A stretch of DNA of 64,000 nt from an uncultured Polaromonas sp. (lineage in GTDB: Bacteria > Pseudomonadota > Gammaproteobacteria > Burkholderiales > Burkholderiaceae_C), in NCBI GenBank assembly GCA_937863225.1, contig CALMEI010000075.1:1-64000 (forward strand), written 5' to 3'. The notes under the pieces were generated by a model, which was not told the origin of the DNA, did not search any database, and saw only the letters and a program-made list of their open reading frames with translations. The translations under genes and the position numbers were made by a program. Below, piece by piece: positions 9,951 through 18,906 of the stretch. Numbering within the stretch: the first letter of the stretch is position 1; each line of letters starts with the position of its first letter.

Positions 9951-11555
9951 TTATTTATTGGATTCGCTGTCACGCAACTTGAAGCGCTGAATTTTGCCTG
10001 TGGCAGTTTTAGGTAATTCAGCGATGAATTCAATGACACGTGGGTATTTAAATGCTGCTAACCGGTCTTTCACAAAGGCTTTGAGTTCTGCATCAGTGGC
10101 CGTTTGACCCGATTTAAGCACCACAAAGGCTTTTGTTTTGGTGAGCCCATTTTCGTCAATCACGCCAATGACAGCAGCCTCTAACACAGCTTCATGCTGT
10201 ATCAAGGTTGACTCCACTTCAAACGGCGAGACATAGATGCCACTGACCTTCAGCATGTCGTCTGAACGCCCGGAATAGGTGTACGTGCCATCTGTATTGC
10301 GCACATATTTATCGCCGCTTTTGGTCCAAGCACCTTGAAATGTTTCGTTCGATTTTTCGCGGTTGCCCCAATACAATAAAGCAGAACTGGGGCCTTTGAT
10401 ATACAAATCGCCTGTTTCCCCGTCTGGTACGGGGCGACCATCATCACCGCGCAGTTCAATGTCATAACCTGGTACGGGCCAACCAGTTGTGCCGTAGCGT
10501 ACCTGACCTGGTTGGTTGGACAAATAAATGTGCAACATTTCAGTTGAACCAATCCCATCAACGATGTCAACATCAAATTGTCGCTTGAATTTCTCACCAA
10601 TTTCGGCTGGCAATGCTTCACCAGCAGATGAGCACATGCGCAGCGTGATGGCAGATTTTTTTGGCAGATTGGGAGATGCCAGCATACCTGCAAAACCAGT
10701 TGGTGCACCAAAGAAAATGGTTGGGCGGTAACCAGGACGAGGGTCAGTCCATCGTTTGAAAACTGCATCTGGTGTGGGGCGTTCAGCCATTAATACCACA
10801 GTTGCGCCTGTGCTCAAAGGGAAGCTCAAAGCATTACCCAAGCCATAAGCAAAAAACAACTTGGCCGCTGAAAAGCACACATCTTTTTCGGTGATTCCTA
10901 GTACACCTTTGCCATACAGTTCGGCTGTCCAAAACGGGTTGGCATGGGTATGCAATGTGCCTTTGGGCTTACCTGTAGAACCTGACGAATACAACCAAAA
11001 TCCGGGATCGTTTGCAAGGGTGTTGGCGGCGGTCGGAGAGGGCGCATACGTGTCCAGTAACACATTCAATGCCACATTCTTCACAGGCATTTCCAAATTT
11101 GAATCTGAATCTGAATTTGAATCTGAATTTGACACCACAATCGATTTAATTTCATGTTCACCTTGTGCCATGGCAGTCATCAGGTTGGGCAACAAAGCAT
11201 GCGACACCAATGCCACTTGCGCACGACTGTGTTGCAACATGAAACGGTAATCTTCTGGACTCAGTAAAGTATTGACAGCGACCGGAACGATGCCTGCATA
11301 CATGGCTCCCAAAAAGCTGACAGGCCAATCATTACAGTCGTGCATCAACAACAGCACACGTTCTTCACGTCGCACGCCAAGTGCTTGCAAAGCGCTCGCC
11401 ATGCGACGCACCTTGTCAAATAATTCGCTGTATGACAGCGTACCCTTTTCGTCGATGAAAGCGATTTTTTGTGGACGATGGGTGTTGAGATTAATGAGAT
11501 GCTGGGGAAAATTGAAATATTCGCCAACAACAGGAGTTTGTTTGGGAGTGGTCAT
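9951..11555 (-). CDS. bclA: Benzoate-CoA ligase
   Basis: AMP-forming ligase of 534 residues that activates benzoate to benzoyl-CoA with ATP and CoA, the entry step of the box pathway. Visible motifs are the P-loop YSSGSTGKPKGTLHTH, the A5 motif GIGSTEMLHIY, the hinge region YSGRSDDMLK and the A10 lysine in TATGKIQRFKL. The ATG at 11555 follows a GTG one codon earlier; neither has a clear ribosome binding site, suggesting coupling to boxD 28 bases upstream. Between about residues 142 and 153 there is a Ser/Asp/Asn run (SNSDSNSDSDSN) encoded by a hexamer tandem repeat, at a position where relatives have a short loop. Confidence 0.92.
   Translation of the reverse strand: MTTPKQTPVVGEYFNFPQHLINLNTHRPQKIAFIDEKGTLSYSELFDKVRRMASALQALGVRREERVLLLMHDCNDWPVSFLGAMYAGIVPVAVNTLLSPEDYRFMLQHSRAQVALVSHALLPNLMTAMAQGEHEIKSIVVSNSDSNSDSDSNLEMPVKNVALNVLLDTYAPSPTAANTLANDPGFWLYSSGSTGKPKGTLHTHANPFWTAELYGKGVLGITEKDVCFSAAKLFFAYGLGNALSFPLSTGATVVLMAERPTPDAVFKRWTDPRPGYRPTIFFGAPTGFAGMLASPNLPKKSAITLRMCSSAGEALPAEIGEKFKRQFDVDIVDGIGSTEMLHIYLSNQPGQVRYGTTGWPVPGYDIELRGDDGRPVPDGETGDLYIKGPSSALLYWGNREKSNETFQGAWTKSGDKYVRNTDGTYTYSGRSDDMLKVSGIYVSPFEVESTLIQHEAVLEAAVIGVIDENGLTKTKAFVVLKSGQTATDAELKAFVKDRLAAFKYPRVIEFIAELPKTATGKIQRFKLRDSESNK
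11097..11131 (-). repeat. Hexamer tandem repeat inside benzoate-CoA ligase
   Basis: On the plus strand the unit is GAATCT or GAATTT, repeated about five times. On the coding strand this gives alternating Ser, Asp and Asn codons. The unit length is a multiple of three, so slippage would change protein length without breaking the frame. Confidence 0.75.
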
Positions 11556-11583
11556 CACAGTATCTTGAATTGAGGTCTAATGA

Positions 11584-13146
11584 TTAAGCTGGGTTAAAGG
11601 CGCTTAAAACGTTGGTGCTGGCTTGTATGGCACTGCGGCGGTGGTAGAAGTTCAAAGCACGAATTCCGCCTAATTCTTCACCGCCACCAGCACGACCCGG
11701 CCCGCCATGCAGTGATTGCGGCATCACATTTCCATGACCCGTATGCAGGGCGGCAACATCGGGTGAAATCACATGCACACGTCCGTGGCTGTCAGCCAAT
11801 TCAATTGCCATGTTAGCCAAGGTTTTGGGATCATTGCCATACAAAGAGCTGACCAATGAACCTTGTCCACGGCGAATCAAAGCCAAGGCATGAGCTGTGT
11901 CGCGGTAAGGTACCAGCGTGGCAACTGGTCCAAACACCTCGGTGTCGTGAACGCGATTGGCCATGTCGCTGCCTTGCGCATTTTTCGTCCCCAATAAGGT
12001 TGGGCCGACGCAGCAAGCAAGGGTTGCATCTGCATCGACCAATGGATGCGATGCACCATCGTGCAAGACTTCTGTTTGTTCTTTGAGGTACTGCAAACCC
12101 TCTTGCACTGTGACGAATTGTGCTCGGTTGATCAATGCACCCATGCGCACCGATTCATTGCGTGGGTTACCGACAACGGTTTTTGCCAATCGTTCTTTTA
12201 TGGCGGTTGCAGCTGCTTGGTAATGAGCCTCGGGTACCAAAGCGCGGCGTATGGCGGTGCATTTTTGGCCTGATTTGACCGTCATTTCACGAGCCACTTC
12301 TTTGGCAAATAGATCAAATGCTTCACTGCCCGGCGTTGCGTCAGGTAACAACATGGCCGAGTTGACGCTGTCTGCTTCAATATTCACACGCACCGATTTT
12401 TGCACAACGGCGGGATGCGATCGAATCACCGTCGCTGTTTCAGCCGACCCAGTGAATGACACCACATCAAATGGTTGCAATGCATCCAGCAAACCTGCCG
12501 AACTGCCACACACCACGGACAGTGCGCCTGCAGGGAATATGCCTGCATCAATCACATCTTTGACCATGCGCTGGGTTAGCCATGCTGTCGCTGTGGCGGG
12601 CTTAACAATAACCGGCACACCTGACAATAGAGCAGGCGCAGCTTTTTCCCACAAGCCCCAGCTGGGGAAATTAAAGGCATTGATGAACAAAGCCACACCG
12701 CGAGTTGGCGTCAGAACATGCTGCGCTTGAAAAAGTGGGTCTTTGCCCAAACGTGCCGCCTCGCCATCCAGCATGAAATGGCGGTCACCCAAAGACTCGC
12801 CCAATTTGGCATAAGTTCCCAAGGTAAAAATGCCGCCATCCACGTCCACTGCCGTGTCGTTCTTAACTGTTCCGCTATTGGCCGTCGCAATCTCGTAATA
12901 AGCTTCCCGATTAGCCTGCAATATTTTGACTGCAGCGCTCAACATGCCAGCGCGTTGGCGATAACTGAGGGCGCGCAATGCTTGACCACCCTGCTCACGG
13001 GCAAAGTTGAAACCAGCAGTGAGATCCAGACCGGTGGAATCGACCCTGACTAACTCAGTTCCTAAGACAGGATCAAACAAAGATGTGCCGCTGCCAGTGC
13101 CGTTTTGCCATTGACCATTGATGAAATTGGGGAGTAATGTGCTCAT
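11584..13146 (-). CDS. boxD: 3,4-dehydroadipyl-CoA semialdehyde dehydrogenase
   Basis: Aldehyde dehydrogenase superfamily, 520 residues. The general base is Glu257 in NIEADSVNS and the nucleophile is Cys296 in SGQKCTAIRR. The N-terminal pattern and the tail GNVMPQSLHGGPGRAGGGEELGG... resemble the PaaZ/BoxD branch. BoxD oxidises 3,4-dehydroadipyl-CoA semialdehyde, the product of BoxC ring cleavage, to the acid with NADP+. It is the first gene of a minus-strand unit with the benzoate-CoA ligase and the hydrolase, divergent from boxR. A 20-bp hairpin lies 28 bp upstream of its start. Confidence 0.92.
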   Translation of the reverse strand: MSTLLPNFINGQWQNGTGSGTSLFDPVLGTELVRVDSTGLDLTAGFNFAREQGGQALRALSYRQRAGMLSAAVKILQANREAYYEIATANSGTVKNDTAVDVDGGIFTLGTYAKLGESLGDRHFMLDGEAARLGKDPLFQAQHVLTPTRGVALFINAFNFPSWGLWEKAAPALLSGVPVIVKPATATAWLTQRMVKDVIDAGIFPAGALSVVCGSSAGLLDALQPFDVVSFTGSAETATVIRSHPAVVQKSVRVNIEADSVNSAMLLPDATPGSEAFDLFAKEVAREMTVKSGQKCTAIRRALVPEAHYQAAATAIKERLAKTVVGNPRNESVRMGALINRAQFVTVQEGLQYLKEQTEVLHDGASHPLVDADATLACCVGPTLLGTKNAQGSDMANRVHDTEVFGPVATLVPYRDTAHALALIRRGQGSLVSSLYGNDPKTLANMAIELADSHGRVHVISPDVAALHTGHGNVMPQSLHGGPGRAGGGEELGGIRALNFYHRRSAIQASTNVLSAFNPA

Positions 13147-13173
13147 TTGGGTTTAGTTTGTTTCGTTTGGTTA

Positions 13174-13193
13174 GCCATCAAAAATTTGATGGC
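13174..13193. promoter_or_regulatory. Perfect hairpin in the boxD leader
   Basis: Arms GCCATCAAA and TTTGATGGC are separated by two A residues, 28 bases upstream of the boxD ATG. It could be an operator or an mRNA leader hairpin. It differs from the TGCA-type sites nearby. Confidence 0.45.
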
Positions 13194-13225
13194 GGATGGT
13201 TTTTGACAATTATTTTGCGTTAATA

Positions 13226-13239
13226 TGTATTATTGTGCA
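13226..13239. promoter_or_regulatory. Candidate BoxR operator between boxD and boxR
   Basis: TGTA-TTATTG-TGCA shares TATTGTGCA with the site at 14375-14388 and lies mid-way in the divergent region. A TTGACA at 13203-13208 upstream could be the -35 of boxR (best -10 TATTAT at 13228-13233, long 19-bp spacing), so the operator would overlap the -10. Confidence 0.45.
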
Positions 13240-13268
13240 GCTAAGGACTTTATTACCTAAAAATCATC

Positions 13269-14159
13269 ATGTCAAGCACTATATTGCATAAAAATGGATT
13301 TTTGAAATCTTTGGGTGAGCGAGTTCGTGAATTACGTTCACGACGCGGGCTCACGCGCAAAGCGCTTTCAATGGCTGCGGATGTATCTGAACGTCATTTG
13401 GCCAATTTGGAGTATGGCACGGGGAATGCATCGATTTTGGTGCTGTTACAAGTAGCACAGGCTTTGCAATGCTCGTTGGCTGAATTACTGGGAGATATCA
13501 CGACCAGCAACCCTGATTGGCTGATGCTGCGCGAACTATTGGAACATAAAGACGATGCGACGCTGCGTCGCGTGCGCGTAGCGGTGGGTGAGTTGCTGGG
13601 TACGGGAGGGGGCAATGCCGCTTGCAGTCCACGCGTGGCTTTAATTGGCTTGCGTGGTGCGGGTAAATCAACTTTGGGGCAAATGTTGGCCAACGAACTG
13701 GGTTTTCCTTTTGTCGAACTCAGTCGTGAAATTGAGAAATTTGCTGGCTGCAATATTTCTGAAATTCAAGCCCTCTATGGTATGAGTGCGTACCGGCGAT
13801 ATGAGCGTCGCGCGCTAGAAGAAGCCATTCAGATCTATCCCGAAGCTGTCATTGCCACGCCCGGTGGATTGATATCTGACCCTGCGACTTTTAACCTCTT
13901 GTTGGCTCACTGCACCACAGTTTGGCTACAGGCCGATGCCGAAGACCATATGCAACGCGTCGTGGCCCAAGGCGATATGCGCCCTATGGGCAACAGCAAA
14001 GAAGCCATGGAAGATTTGCAGCAAATTTTAAAAGGTCGGTCTGCTTTTTATGCCAAAGCCGACATCACCATCAATACCAGCGCACAAGACAGAGATGCCA
14101 CTTTCGCATTGTTGGACGCACAAATACGAAAATTGCTGGGGATAAACACCAAACCATAA
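13269..14159 (+). CDS. boxR: BoxR-type transcriptional regulator (HTH plus shikimate kinase-like domain)
   Basis: A protein of 296 residues. An XRE-type helix-turn-helix occupies about residues 14-70 (ERVRELRSRRGLTRKALSMA, then SERHLANLEYG). Residues about 122-290 form a shikimate kinase-like domain with Walker A GLRGAGKST at 127-135. This architecture is that of BzdR/BoxR, repressors whose kinase-like domain senses benzoyl-CoA. It sits between the divergent boxD and boxC units, as expected for a local regulator. A candidate operator, AGCA-CTATAT-TGCA (13275-13288), lies within the first codons, which would give autoregulation by roadblock or promoter occlusion. The ATG at 13269 lacks a close ribosome binding site. 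Confidence 0.93.
   Translation: MSSTILHKNGFLKSLGERVRELRSRRGLTRKALSMAADVSERHLANLEYGTGNASILVLLQVAQALQCSLAELLGDITTSNPDWLMLRELLEHKDDATLRRVRVAVGELLGTGGGNAACSPRVALIGLRGAGKSTLGQMLANELGFPFVELSREIEKFAGCNISEIQALYGMSAYRRYERRALEEAIQIYPEAVIATPGGLISDPATFNLLLAHCTTVWLQADAEDHMQRVVAQGDMRPMGNSKEAMEDLQQILKGRSAFYAKADITINTSAQDRDATFALLDAQIRKLLGINTKP
13275..13288. promoter_or_regulatory. Candidate BoxR operator at the boxR start
   Basis: AGCA-CTATAT-TGCA within CAAGCACTATNNTGCAT, the exact pattern also seen at 7-20 and 14375-14388. It overlaps codons 3-7 of boxR. Confidence 0.55.
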
Positions 14160-14190
14160 GGGTACAGTGCAGTCATTTTAGTCAAAATAT

Positions 14191-14251
14191 ATGCTAAATT
14201 AGGCTGTAGACGGCGTATTTATTGCCTATAGTGCTATTAAAAATATAGCAT
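14191..14251 (+). repeat. Dispersed palindromic repeat, copy 1 (boxR-boxC intergenic)
   Basis: Terminal arms ATGCTA (14191-14196) and TAGCAT (14246-14251) enclose inner arms TAGGC (14200-14204) and GCCTA (14224-14228). The core GACGGCGTATTTATTGCC is shared exactly with the copies at 35178 and 44550. Its location between boxR and the boxC promoter suggests it may also act as a boxR transcription terminator. Confidence 0.8.
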
Positions 14252-14327
14252 TTGAGTGGAATGCCAATCACATCCAGTTCAATTTGGTAGCCTTTTCGAA
14301 GAGTTACAAATATTTTCAAATTAGGGC

Positions 14328-14388
14328 TTGCAAGTTCGATAATATGCAGTATGATGCAATAAACGTTGAAATCAAGCACTATTGTGCA
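14328..14388 (+). promoter_or_regulatory. boxCBA promoter with two candidate BoxR operators
   Basis: -35 TTGCAA (14328-14333) and -10 TATGAT (14350-14355) are 16 bp apart. A perfect TGCA-N6-TGCA site (14345-14358) covers the -10, and a second site, AGCA-CTATTG-TGCA (14375-14388), lies downstream, before the GGAG of boxC. This is a repression architecture; binding by BoxR is inferred. Confidence 0.6.
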
Positions 14389-14404
14389 TAATTGGAGAAA
14401 TGAA

Positions 14405-16063
14405 ATGACAGACGCTTTGCAAGTTGAATACCAAACCCACCCGTCAGCCTACAAACACTGGAAATTGTCTTTCGATGGCGCTGTGGCCACACTCGCTGTT
14501 GACATTGATGAGAACGCAGGTTTACGGCCTGGCTACAAACTCAAGCTGAACAGCTACGACTTGGGCGTTGATATCGAACTCAATGATGCGATCAATCGCA
14601 TCCGCTTTGAGCACCCTGAAGTGCGCACCGTGGTGATGACCAGTGCCAAAGAAAAAGTCTTTTGCTCTGGCGCTAATATTTTCATGTTGGGCGTTAGCAG
14701 CCATTCATGGAAGGTCAACTTTTGCAAATTTACCAATGAAACGCGCAATGGTTTGGAAGACTCTTCGCAATACAGCGGCTTGAAGTTTTTAGCCGCTGTC
14801 AATGGTGCTTGTGCAGGTGGTGGCTATGAGCTGGCTTTGTCGTGTGATGAAATCATTTTGATTGATGACCGCTCATCCTCAGTTAGCTTACCTGAAGTCC
14901 CACTCTTGGGCGTGTTGCCAGGTACCGGTGGTTTGACACGTGTGACCGACAAACGCCATGTGCGGCATGACTTGGCTGATTTGTTCTGCACCAGCGTAGA
15001 GGGTGTGCGTGGTCAAAAAGCCAAAGACTGGCGCTTGGTAGACGACATTGCGAAATCATCGGTATTTACACAAAAGGTACAAGAACGTGCCTTGCAATTG
15101 GCCGAGCAAAGTGATCGACCTGCTGATGGAAAAGGCATCGCTTTAACGCCATTGAATCGGATGAAAGAAAAGGATTCTTTGCGTTATGGCTTTGTGACCG
15201 TTGAAATTGACCGTACCAAACGCAGTGCAACCTTGACCGTTAAAGCGCCATCGGGTGCACAGCCACAAACAGTTGATGCCATTTTGCAAGCTGGCGTGAG
15301 CTGGTGGCCATTGCAAGTGGCGCGCGAATTGGATGATGCAATTTTGCAGCTGCGCACCAACGAGTTAGACATCGGTATCTGGTTGATCAAAACAGAAGGT
15401 GATGCCGCCGCTGTCTTGGCCAGTGATGCCGTGATGATGGCGAATAAAAACAACTGGTTTGTCCGCGAAACAATTGGCCTGTTGCGCCGCACATTGAGTC
15501 GCTTGGATGTCTCATCGCGCAGTTTGTTTGCACTGATTGAGCCTGGCTCATGTTTTGCTGGCACATTGCTTGAACTGGCTTTGGCTTGTGACCGCAGCTA
15601 CCAACTGATGCTGCCAGATGATGACAATGCTTCACCCAAAATAACCGTTTCGGATGTGAATTTTGGAATCTATCCCATGGCCACCAAACAAAGTCGACTG
15701 AATCGTCGTTTTTATGACGAAGCACCCGCGCTGGAAGCGGTGCGCGCCAAAGCGGGTCAAGCTTTGGATGCCGATGCCGCGTTTGCATTGGGTTTGGTAA
15801 CATCAAACCCAGATGACATTGATTGGGCAGATGAAGTGCGCATTGCCATCGAAGAACGCGTGGCCATGTCACCCGATGCGTTAACCGGAATGGAAGCCAA
15901 TTTGCGCTTCAACTGCCAAGAAAATATGGTTACCCGCATTTTTGGACGATTGACAGCATGGCAGAACTGGATATTCCAACGCCCCAACGCCGTGGGTGAA
16001 AAGGGTGCGTTAAAGGTTTATGGCAAAGGTGATAAAGCGGTATTCGATTGGAATAGAGTTTAA
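14405..16063 (+). CDS. boxC: 2,3-epoxybenzoyl-CoA dihydrolase
   Basis: A crotonase-superfamily enzyme of 552 residues that opens the ring of 2,3-epoxybenzoyl-CoA with two water molecules, giving 3,4-dehydroadipyl-CoA semialdehyde and formate. The length (twice a usual crotonase) and the segments CSGANIFMLGVSSHSWKVNF, NGACAGGGYELALSCDEI and the C-terminal NAVGEKGALKVYGKG are characteristic of BoxC. The ATG at 14405 is preceded by GGAG at 14394-14397; an ATG five bases earlier is out of frame. It is the first gene of boxC-boxB-boxA and is controlled by the operator-rich promoter upstream. Confidence 0.96.
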   Translation: MTDALQVEYQTHPSAYKHWKLSFDGAVATLAVDIDENAGLRPGYKLKLNSYDLGVDIELNDAINRIRFEHPEVRTVVMTSAKEKVFCSGANIFMLGVSSHSWKVNFCKFTNETRNGLEDSSQYSGLKFLAAVNGACAGGGYELALSCDEIILIDDRSSSVSLPEVPLLGVLPGTGGLTRVTDKRHVRHDLADLFCTSVEGVRGQKAKDWRLVDDIAKSSVFTQKVQERALQLAEQSDRPADGKGIALTPLNRMKEKDSLRYGFVTVEIDRTKRSATLTVKAPSGAQPQTVDAILQAGVSWWPLQVARELDDAILQLRTNELDIGIWLIKTEGDAAAVLASDAVMMANKNNWFVRETIGLLRRTLSRLDVSSRSLFALIEPGSCFAGTLLELALACDRSYQLMLPDDDNASPKITVSDVNFGIYPMATKQSRLNRRFYDEAPALEAVRAKAGQALDADAAFALGLVTSNPDDIDWADEVRIAIEERVAMSPDALTGMEANLRFNCQENMVTRIFGRLTAWQNWIFQRPNAVGEKGALKVYGKGDKAVFDWNRV

Positions 16064-16095
16064 TTTTCTCAATAATGACACATTAGGAGCAACAA

Positions 16096-17523
16096 ATGAG
16101 CAGCATCAACTACAGCGAAAAAATTCCCAACAACGTTAACTTGAGCGAAGACCGCACATTGCAACGCGCGCTTGAGCAATGGCAACCCAATTATTTGCAA
16201 TGGTGGGGTGACATGGGTCCTGATCACTCTCAAAATTTTGATGTTTATTTACGCACCGCCATCAGCGTTGATCCGCAAGGTTGGGCACAGTTTGGACATG
16301 TCAAGATGCCAGATTACCGTTGGGGCATCTTTTTGAATCCTGCTGAAAAAGATCGCAAGATTCATTTTGGTGATCATTTGGGAGAAGACGCTTGGCAAGA
16401 TGTACCTGGTGAGTACCGCGCCAATTTGCGACGCATCATCGTCACACAAGGTGACACAGAGCCTGCTTCAGTGGAGCAGCAGCGTCACTTGGGTTTGACT
16501 TGCCCCAGCCAATATGATTTGCGCAATTTGTTCCAAGTGAACGTTGAAGAGGGGCGCCATCTGTGGGCCATGGTGTACTTGTTGCACAAGTACTTTGGAC
16601 GCGATGGTCGTGAAGAAGGTGAAGCATTGCTGGAACGCCGCTCAGGTCAGTCCGATAACCCACGCATCTTGCAAGCTTTTAACGAAGAAACCCCAGATTG
16701 GTTGTCTTTCTTCATGTTCACTTACTTTACTGATCGTGACGGTAAATTTCAATTGTGTGCGCTGGCAGAAAGCAGTTTTGACCCTTTGGCACGCACCACC
16801 AAATTCATGCTGACAGAAGAGGCGCACCATATGTTTGTGGGTGAGTCAGGTATCAGTCGCGTGGTTCAACGCACTTGTGCCGCGATGAATGAATTGAAAA
16901 CCGACGATGTCACCAAATTGCGCGCTGCTGGGGTGATTGATTTGCCTACACTGCAACGTTATTTGAATTTTCACTTCAGCGTCACCATTGATTTATTTGG
17001 TGCGGATGAATCAAGTAATGCGGCTACTTTTTATACGACTGGTTTAAAAGGCCGGTACGAAGAAGGTAAACGCATGGATGACCACATGCTCAAAGGTCAA
17101 ACCTATAAAGTGCTGTCCGTACAAGGTAATCAATTGGTTGAGCGCGAAGTCCCCATGCTAAATGCATTGAACGAAGTGCTGCGTGATGACTACATCAAAG
17201 ACTCCATTGGTGGTGTAGAGCGCTGGAACAAAGTGATTGAAAAAGCCGGCATTCCATTCAGACTGAAAACGCCGCACAAAGCTTTTCACCGCAATATTGG
17301 TTCTTTGTCAGGTGTTAAAGTATCACCCGATGGGCGCGTTGTGAGCGCTGCAGAATGGAGTGCCAACGTCAACAATTGGTTACCATCGGAACAAGACCGC
17401 GCATTTGTAGCGAGCTTGATGGGGCGCGTGGTTGAACCTGGCAAATTTGCCAATTGGATTGCACCTCCTGTGATGGGCATCAATCGACAAACCATCGATT
17501 TTGAGTACGTACGTTTTAATTAA
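16096..17523 (+). CDS. boxB: Benzoyl-CoA 2,3-epoxidase, oxygenase subunit
   Basis: A diiron monooxygenase of 475 residues that epoxidises benzoyl-CoA using O2 and electrons from BoxA. Helical metal-ligand motifs are visible: [18 protein letters not shown] (Glu...His) and the pair [11 protein letters not shown] (Glu-x2-His type). A strong ribosome binding site (AGGAG) precedes the ATG at 16096. It is second in the boxCBA operon, 32 bases after boxC and 23 before boxA. The length fits known BoxB proteins. Confidence 0.96.
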   Translation: MSSINYSEKIPNNVNLSEDRTLQRALEQWQPNYLQWWGDMGPDHSQNFDVYLRTAISVDPQGWAQFGHVKMPDYRWGIFLNPAEKDRKIHFGDHLGEDAWQDVPGEYRANLRRIIVTQGDTEPASVEQQRHLGLTCPSQYDLRNLFQVNVEEGRHLWAMVYLLHKYFGRDGREEGEALLERRSGQSDNPRILQAFNEETPDWLSFFMFTYFTDRDGKFQLCALAESSFDPLARTTKFMLTEEAHHMFVGESGISRVVQRTCAAMNELKTDDVTKLRAAGVIDLPTLQRYLNFHFSVTIDLFGADESSNAATFYTTGLKGRYEEGKRMDDHMLKGQTYKVLSVQGNQLVEREVPMLNALNEVLRDDYIKDSIGGVERWNKVIEKAGIPFRLKTPHKAFHRNIGSLSGVKVSPDGRVVSAAEWSANVNNWLPSEQDRAFVASLMGRVVEPGKFANWIAPPVMGINRQTIDFEYVRFN

Positions 17524-17546
17524 GGTATCTTATTAAGGTATTTTCA

Positions 17547-18851
17547 ATGGACATGGCAACTTCAACATCAACTGCTGTGATTAATCAGCATCTCATCGAT
17601 CCAGAGATTTGCATCCGCTGCAACACATGTGAGAGTATTTGCCCTGTCCAAGCCATTACCCATGATTCGCGTAACTATGTGGTGGATGCAGCCAAATGCA
17701 ATTTGTGCATGGATTGCATTTCACCATGTCCAACGGGTTCAATTGACAATTGGCGAAACATGCCACGACAGCACGCTTATTCAATAGAGTTGCAACTGTC
17801 GTGGGATGAATTACCCGCAGAATTGAGTACTGAGCAGTTGGCAGAGCAACTCGGAATTGAAAATGCCGAAGCCGAAAATTTTGTAGCAGACAATTCGCCT
17901 GCAGTTGTCGATACCTCTTTTTTAACCAACACAAGCTCAGCGATTCAAGTTAATTATGGGGCTACGATGCCACCATGGTCAGCTGCACATGCATACACCA
18001 ATCTATACAGTCTGAAATCGCCTGTCACAGCCACTGTCGTTGGCAATGTCAGGGTGACGGAAGTTGGCAAAACCAGCGGTGCAGACTACGATACACACCA
18101 CATCGTATTAGATTTTGGTGTCATGCCTTTCCCTGTTTTAGAGGGGCATTCAATGGGTTTCTTGCCACCAGGTGTTGATGCAGACGTTAAGCCCCCCCAT
18201 GCCCGCCAATACTCAATCGCCAGCCCACGCAATGGTGAGCGCCCCGGCTACAACAACTTATCATTAACGATTAAACGTGTGCTGCAAGACCACCAAGGCA
18301 AACCCGTCCGAGGTGTGGCTTCAAATTACATGTGCGACTTGAAAGTGGGCGACACTGTTCAGGTCATTGGTCCGTTTGGAAGCAGCTTTTTGATGCCCAA
18401 TCACCCCAAATCGAATATCGTGATGATCTGCACTGGCACTGGCAGCGCCCCCATGCGCGCCATGACCGAATGGAGAAGGCGCTTGCGTCAGTCAGGTAAG
18501 TTTGATGGTGGCAAACTGCTTTTATTCTTCGGCGCACGAACACAAGAAGAGCTGCCATATTTCGGTCCATTGCAAGGGTTACCTAAAGATTTCATCGACA
18601 ATAATTTCGCATTCTCTCGCACGCCTGGTCAGCCCAAGCGCTATGTACAAGACCTGATGCGCGAGCGTGCCGCCGATTTGGCGCCCTTGTTGGCCGATGC
18701 CAACACCTGCTTTTACGTCTGTGGATTGAAAAGCATGGAAGAGGGCGTGCTTTCTGCCTTACGTCATATCGCAGAAGAGGCAGGGTTGTCATGGGAAACA
18801 GTCGGAGCAAAACTCAAAAAAGAAGGGCGCTTGCACCTAGAAACCTATTGA
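17547..18851 (+). CDS. boxA: Benzoyl-CoA 2,3-epoxidase, reductase subunit
   Basis: Iron-sulfur flavoprotein of 434 residues that passes electrons from NADPH to BoxB. The N-terminus has two 4Fe-4S clusters: Cys22, 25, 28, 32 and Cys51, 54, 57, 61. The C-terminal two thirds form a ferredoxin-NADP reductase fold with the FAD motif [18 protein letters not shown], the NADP motif [12 protein letters not shown] and the terminal GRLHLETY. It ends the box operon. An alanine/glutamate-rich linker (residues about 85-130) joins the two parts, as in other BoxA proteins. Confidence 0.96.
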   Translation: MDMATSTSTAVINQHLIDPEICIRCNTCESICPVQAITHDSRNYVVDAAKCNLCMDCISPCPTGSIDNWRNMPRQHAYSIELQLSWDELPAELSTEQLAEQLGIENAEAENFVADNSPAVVDTSFLTNTSSAIQVNYGATMPPWSAAHAYTNLYSLKSPVTATVVGNVRVTEVGKTSGADYDTHHIVLDFGVMPFPVLEGHSMGFLPPGVDADVKPPHARQYSIASPRNGERPGYNNLSLTIKRVLQDHQGKPVRGVASNYMCDLKVGDTVQVIGPFGSSFLMPNHPKSNIVMICTGTGSAPMRAMTEWRRRLRQSGKFDGGKLLLFFGARTQEELPYFGPLQGLPKDFIDNNFAFSRTPGQPKRYVQDLMRERAADLAPLLADANTCFYVCGLKSMEEGVLSALRHIAEEAGLSWETVGAKLKKEGRLHLETY

Positions 18852-18906
18852 ATGTTTACACTGAAAACTGTTGAATTTTTTTGAAGACTCAGTTGGGGCA
18901 AATTGA

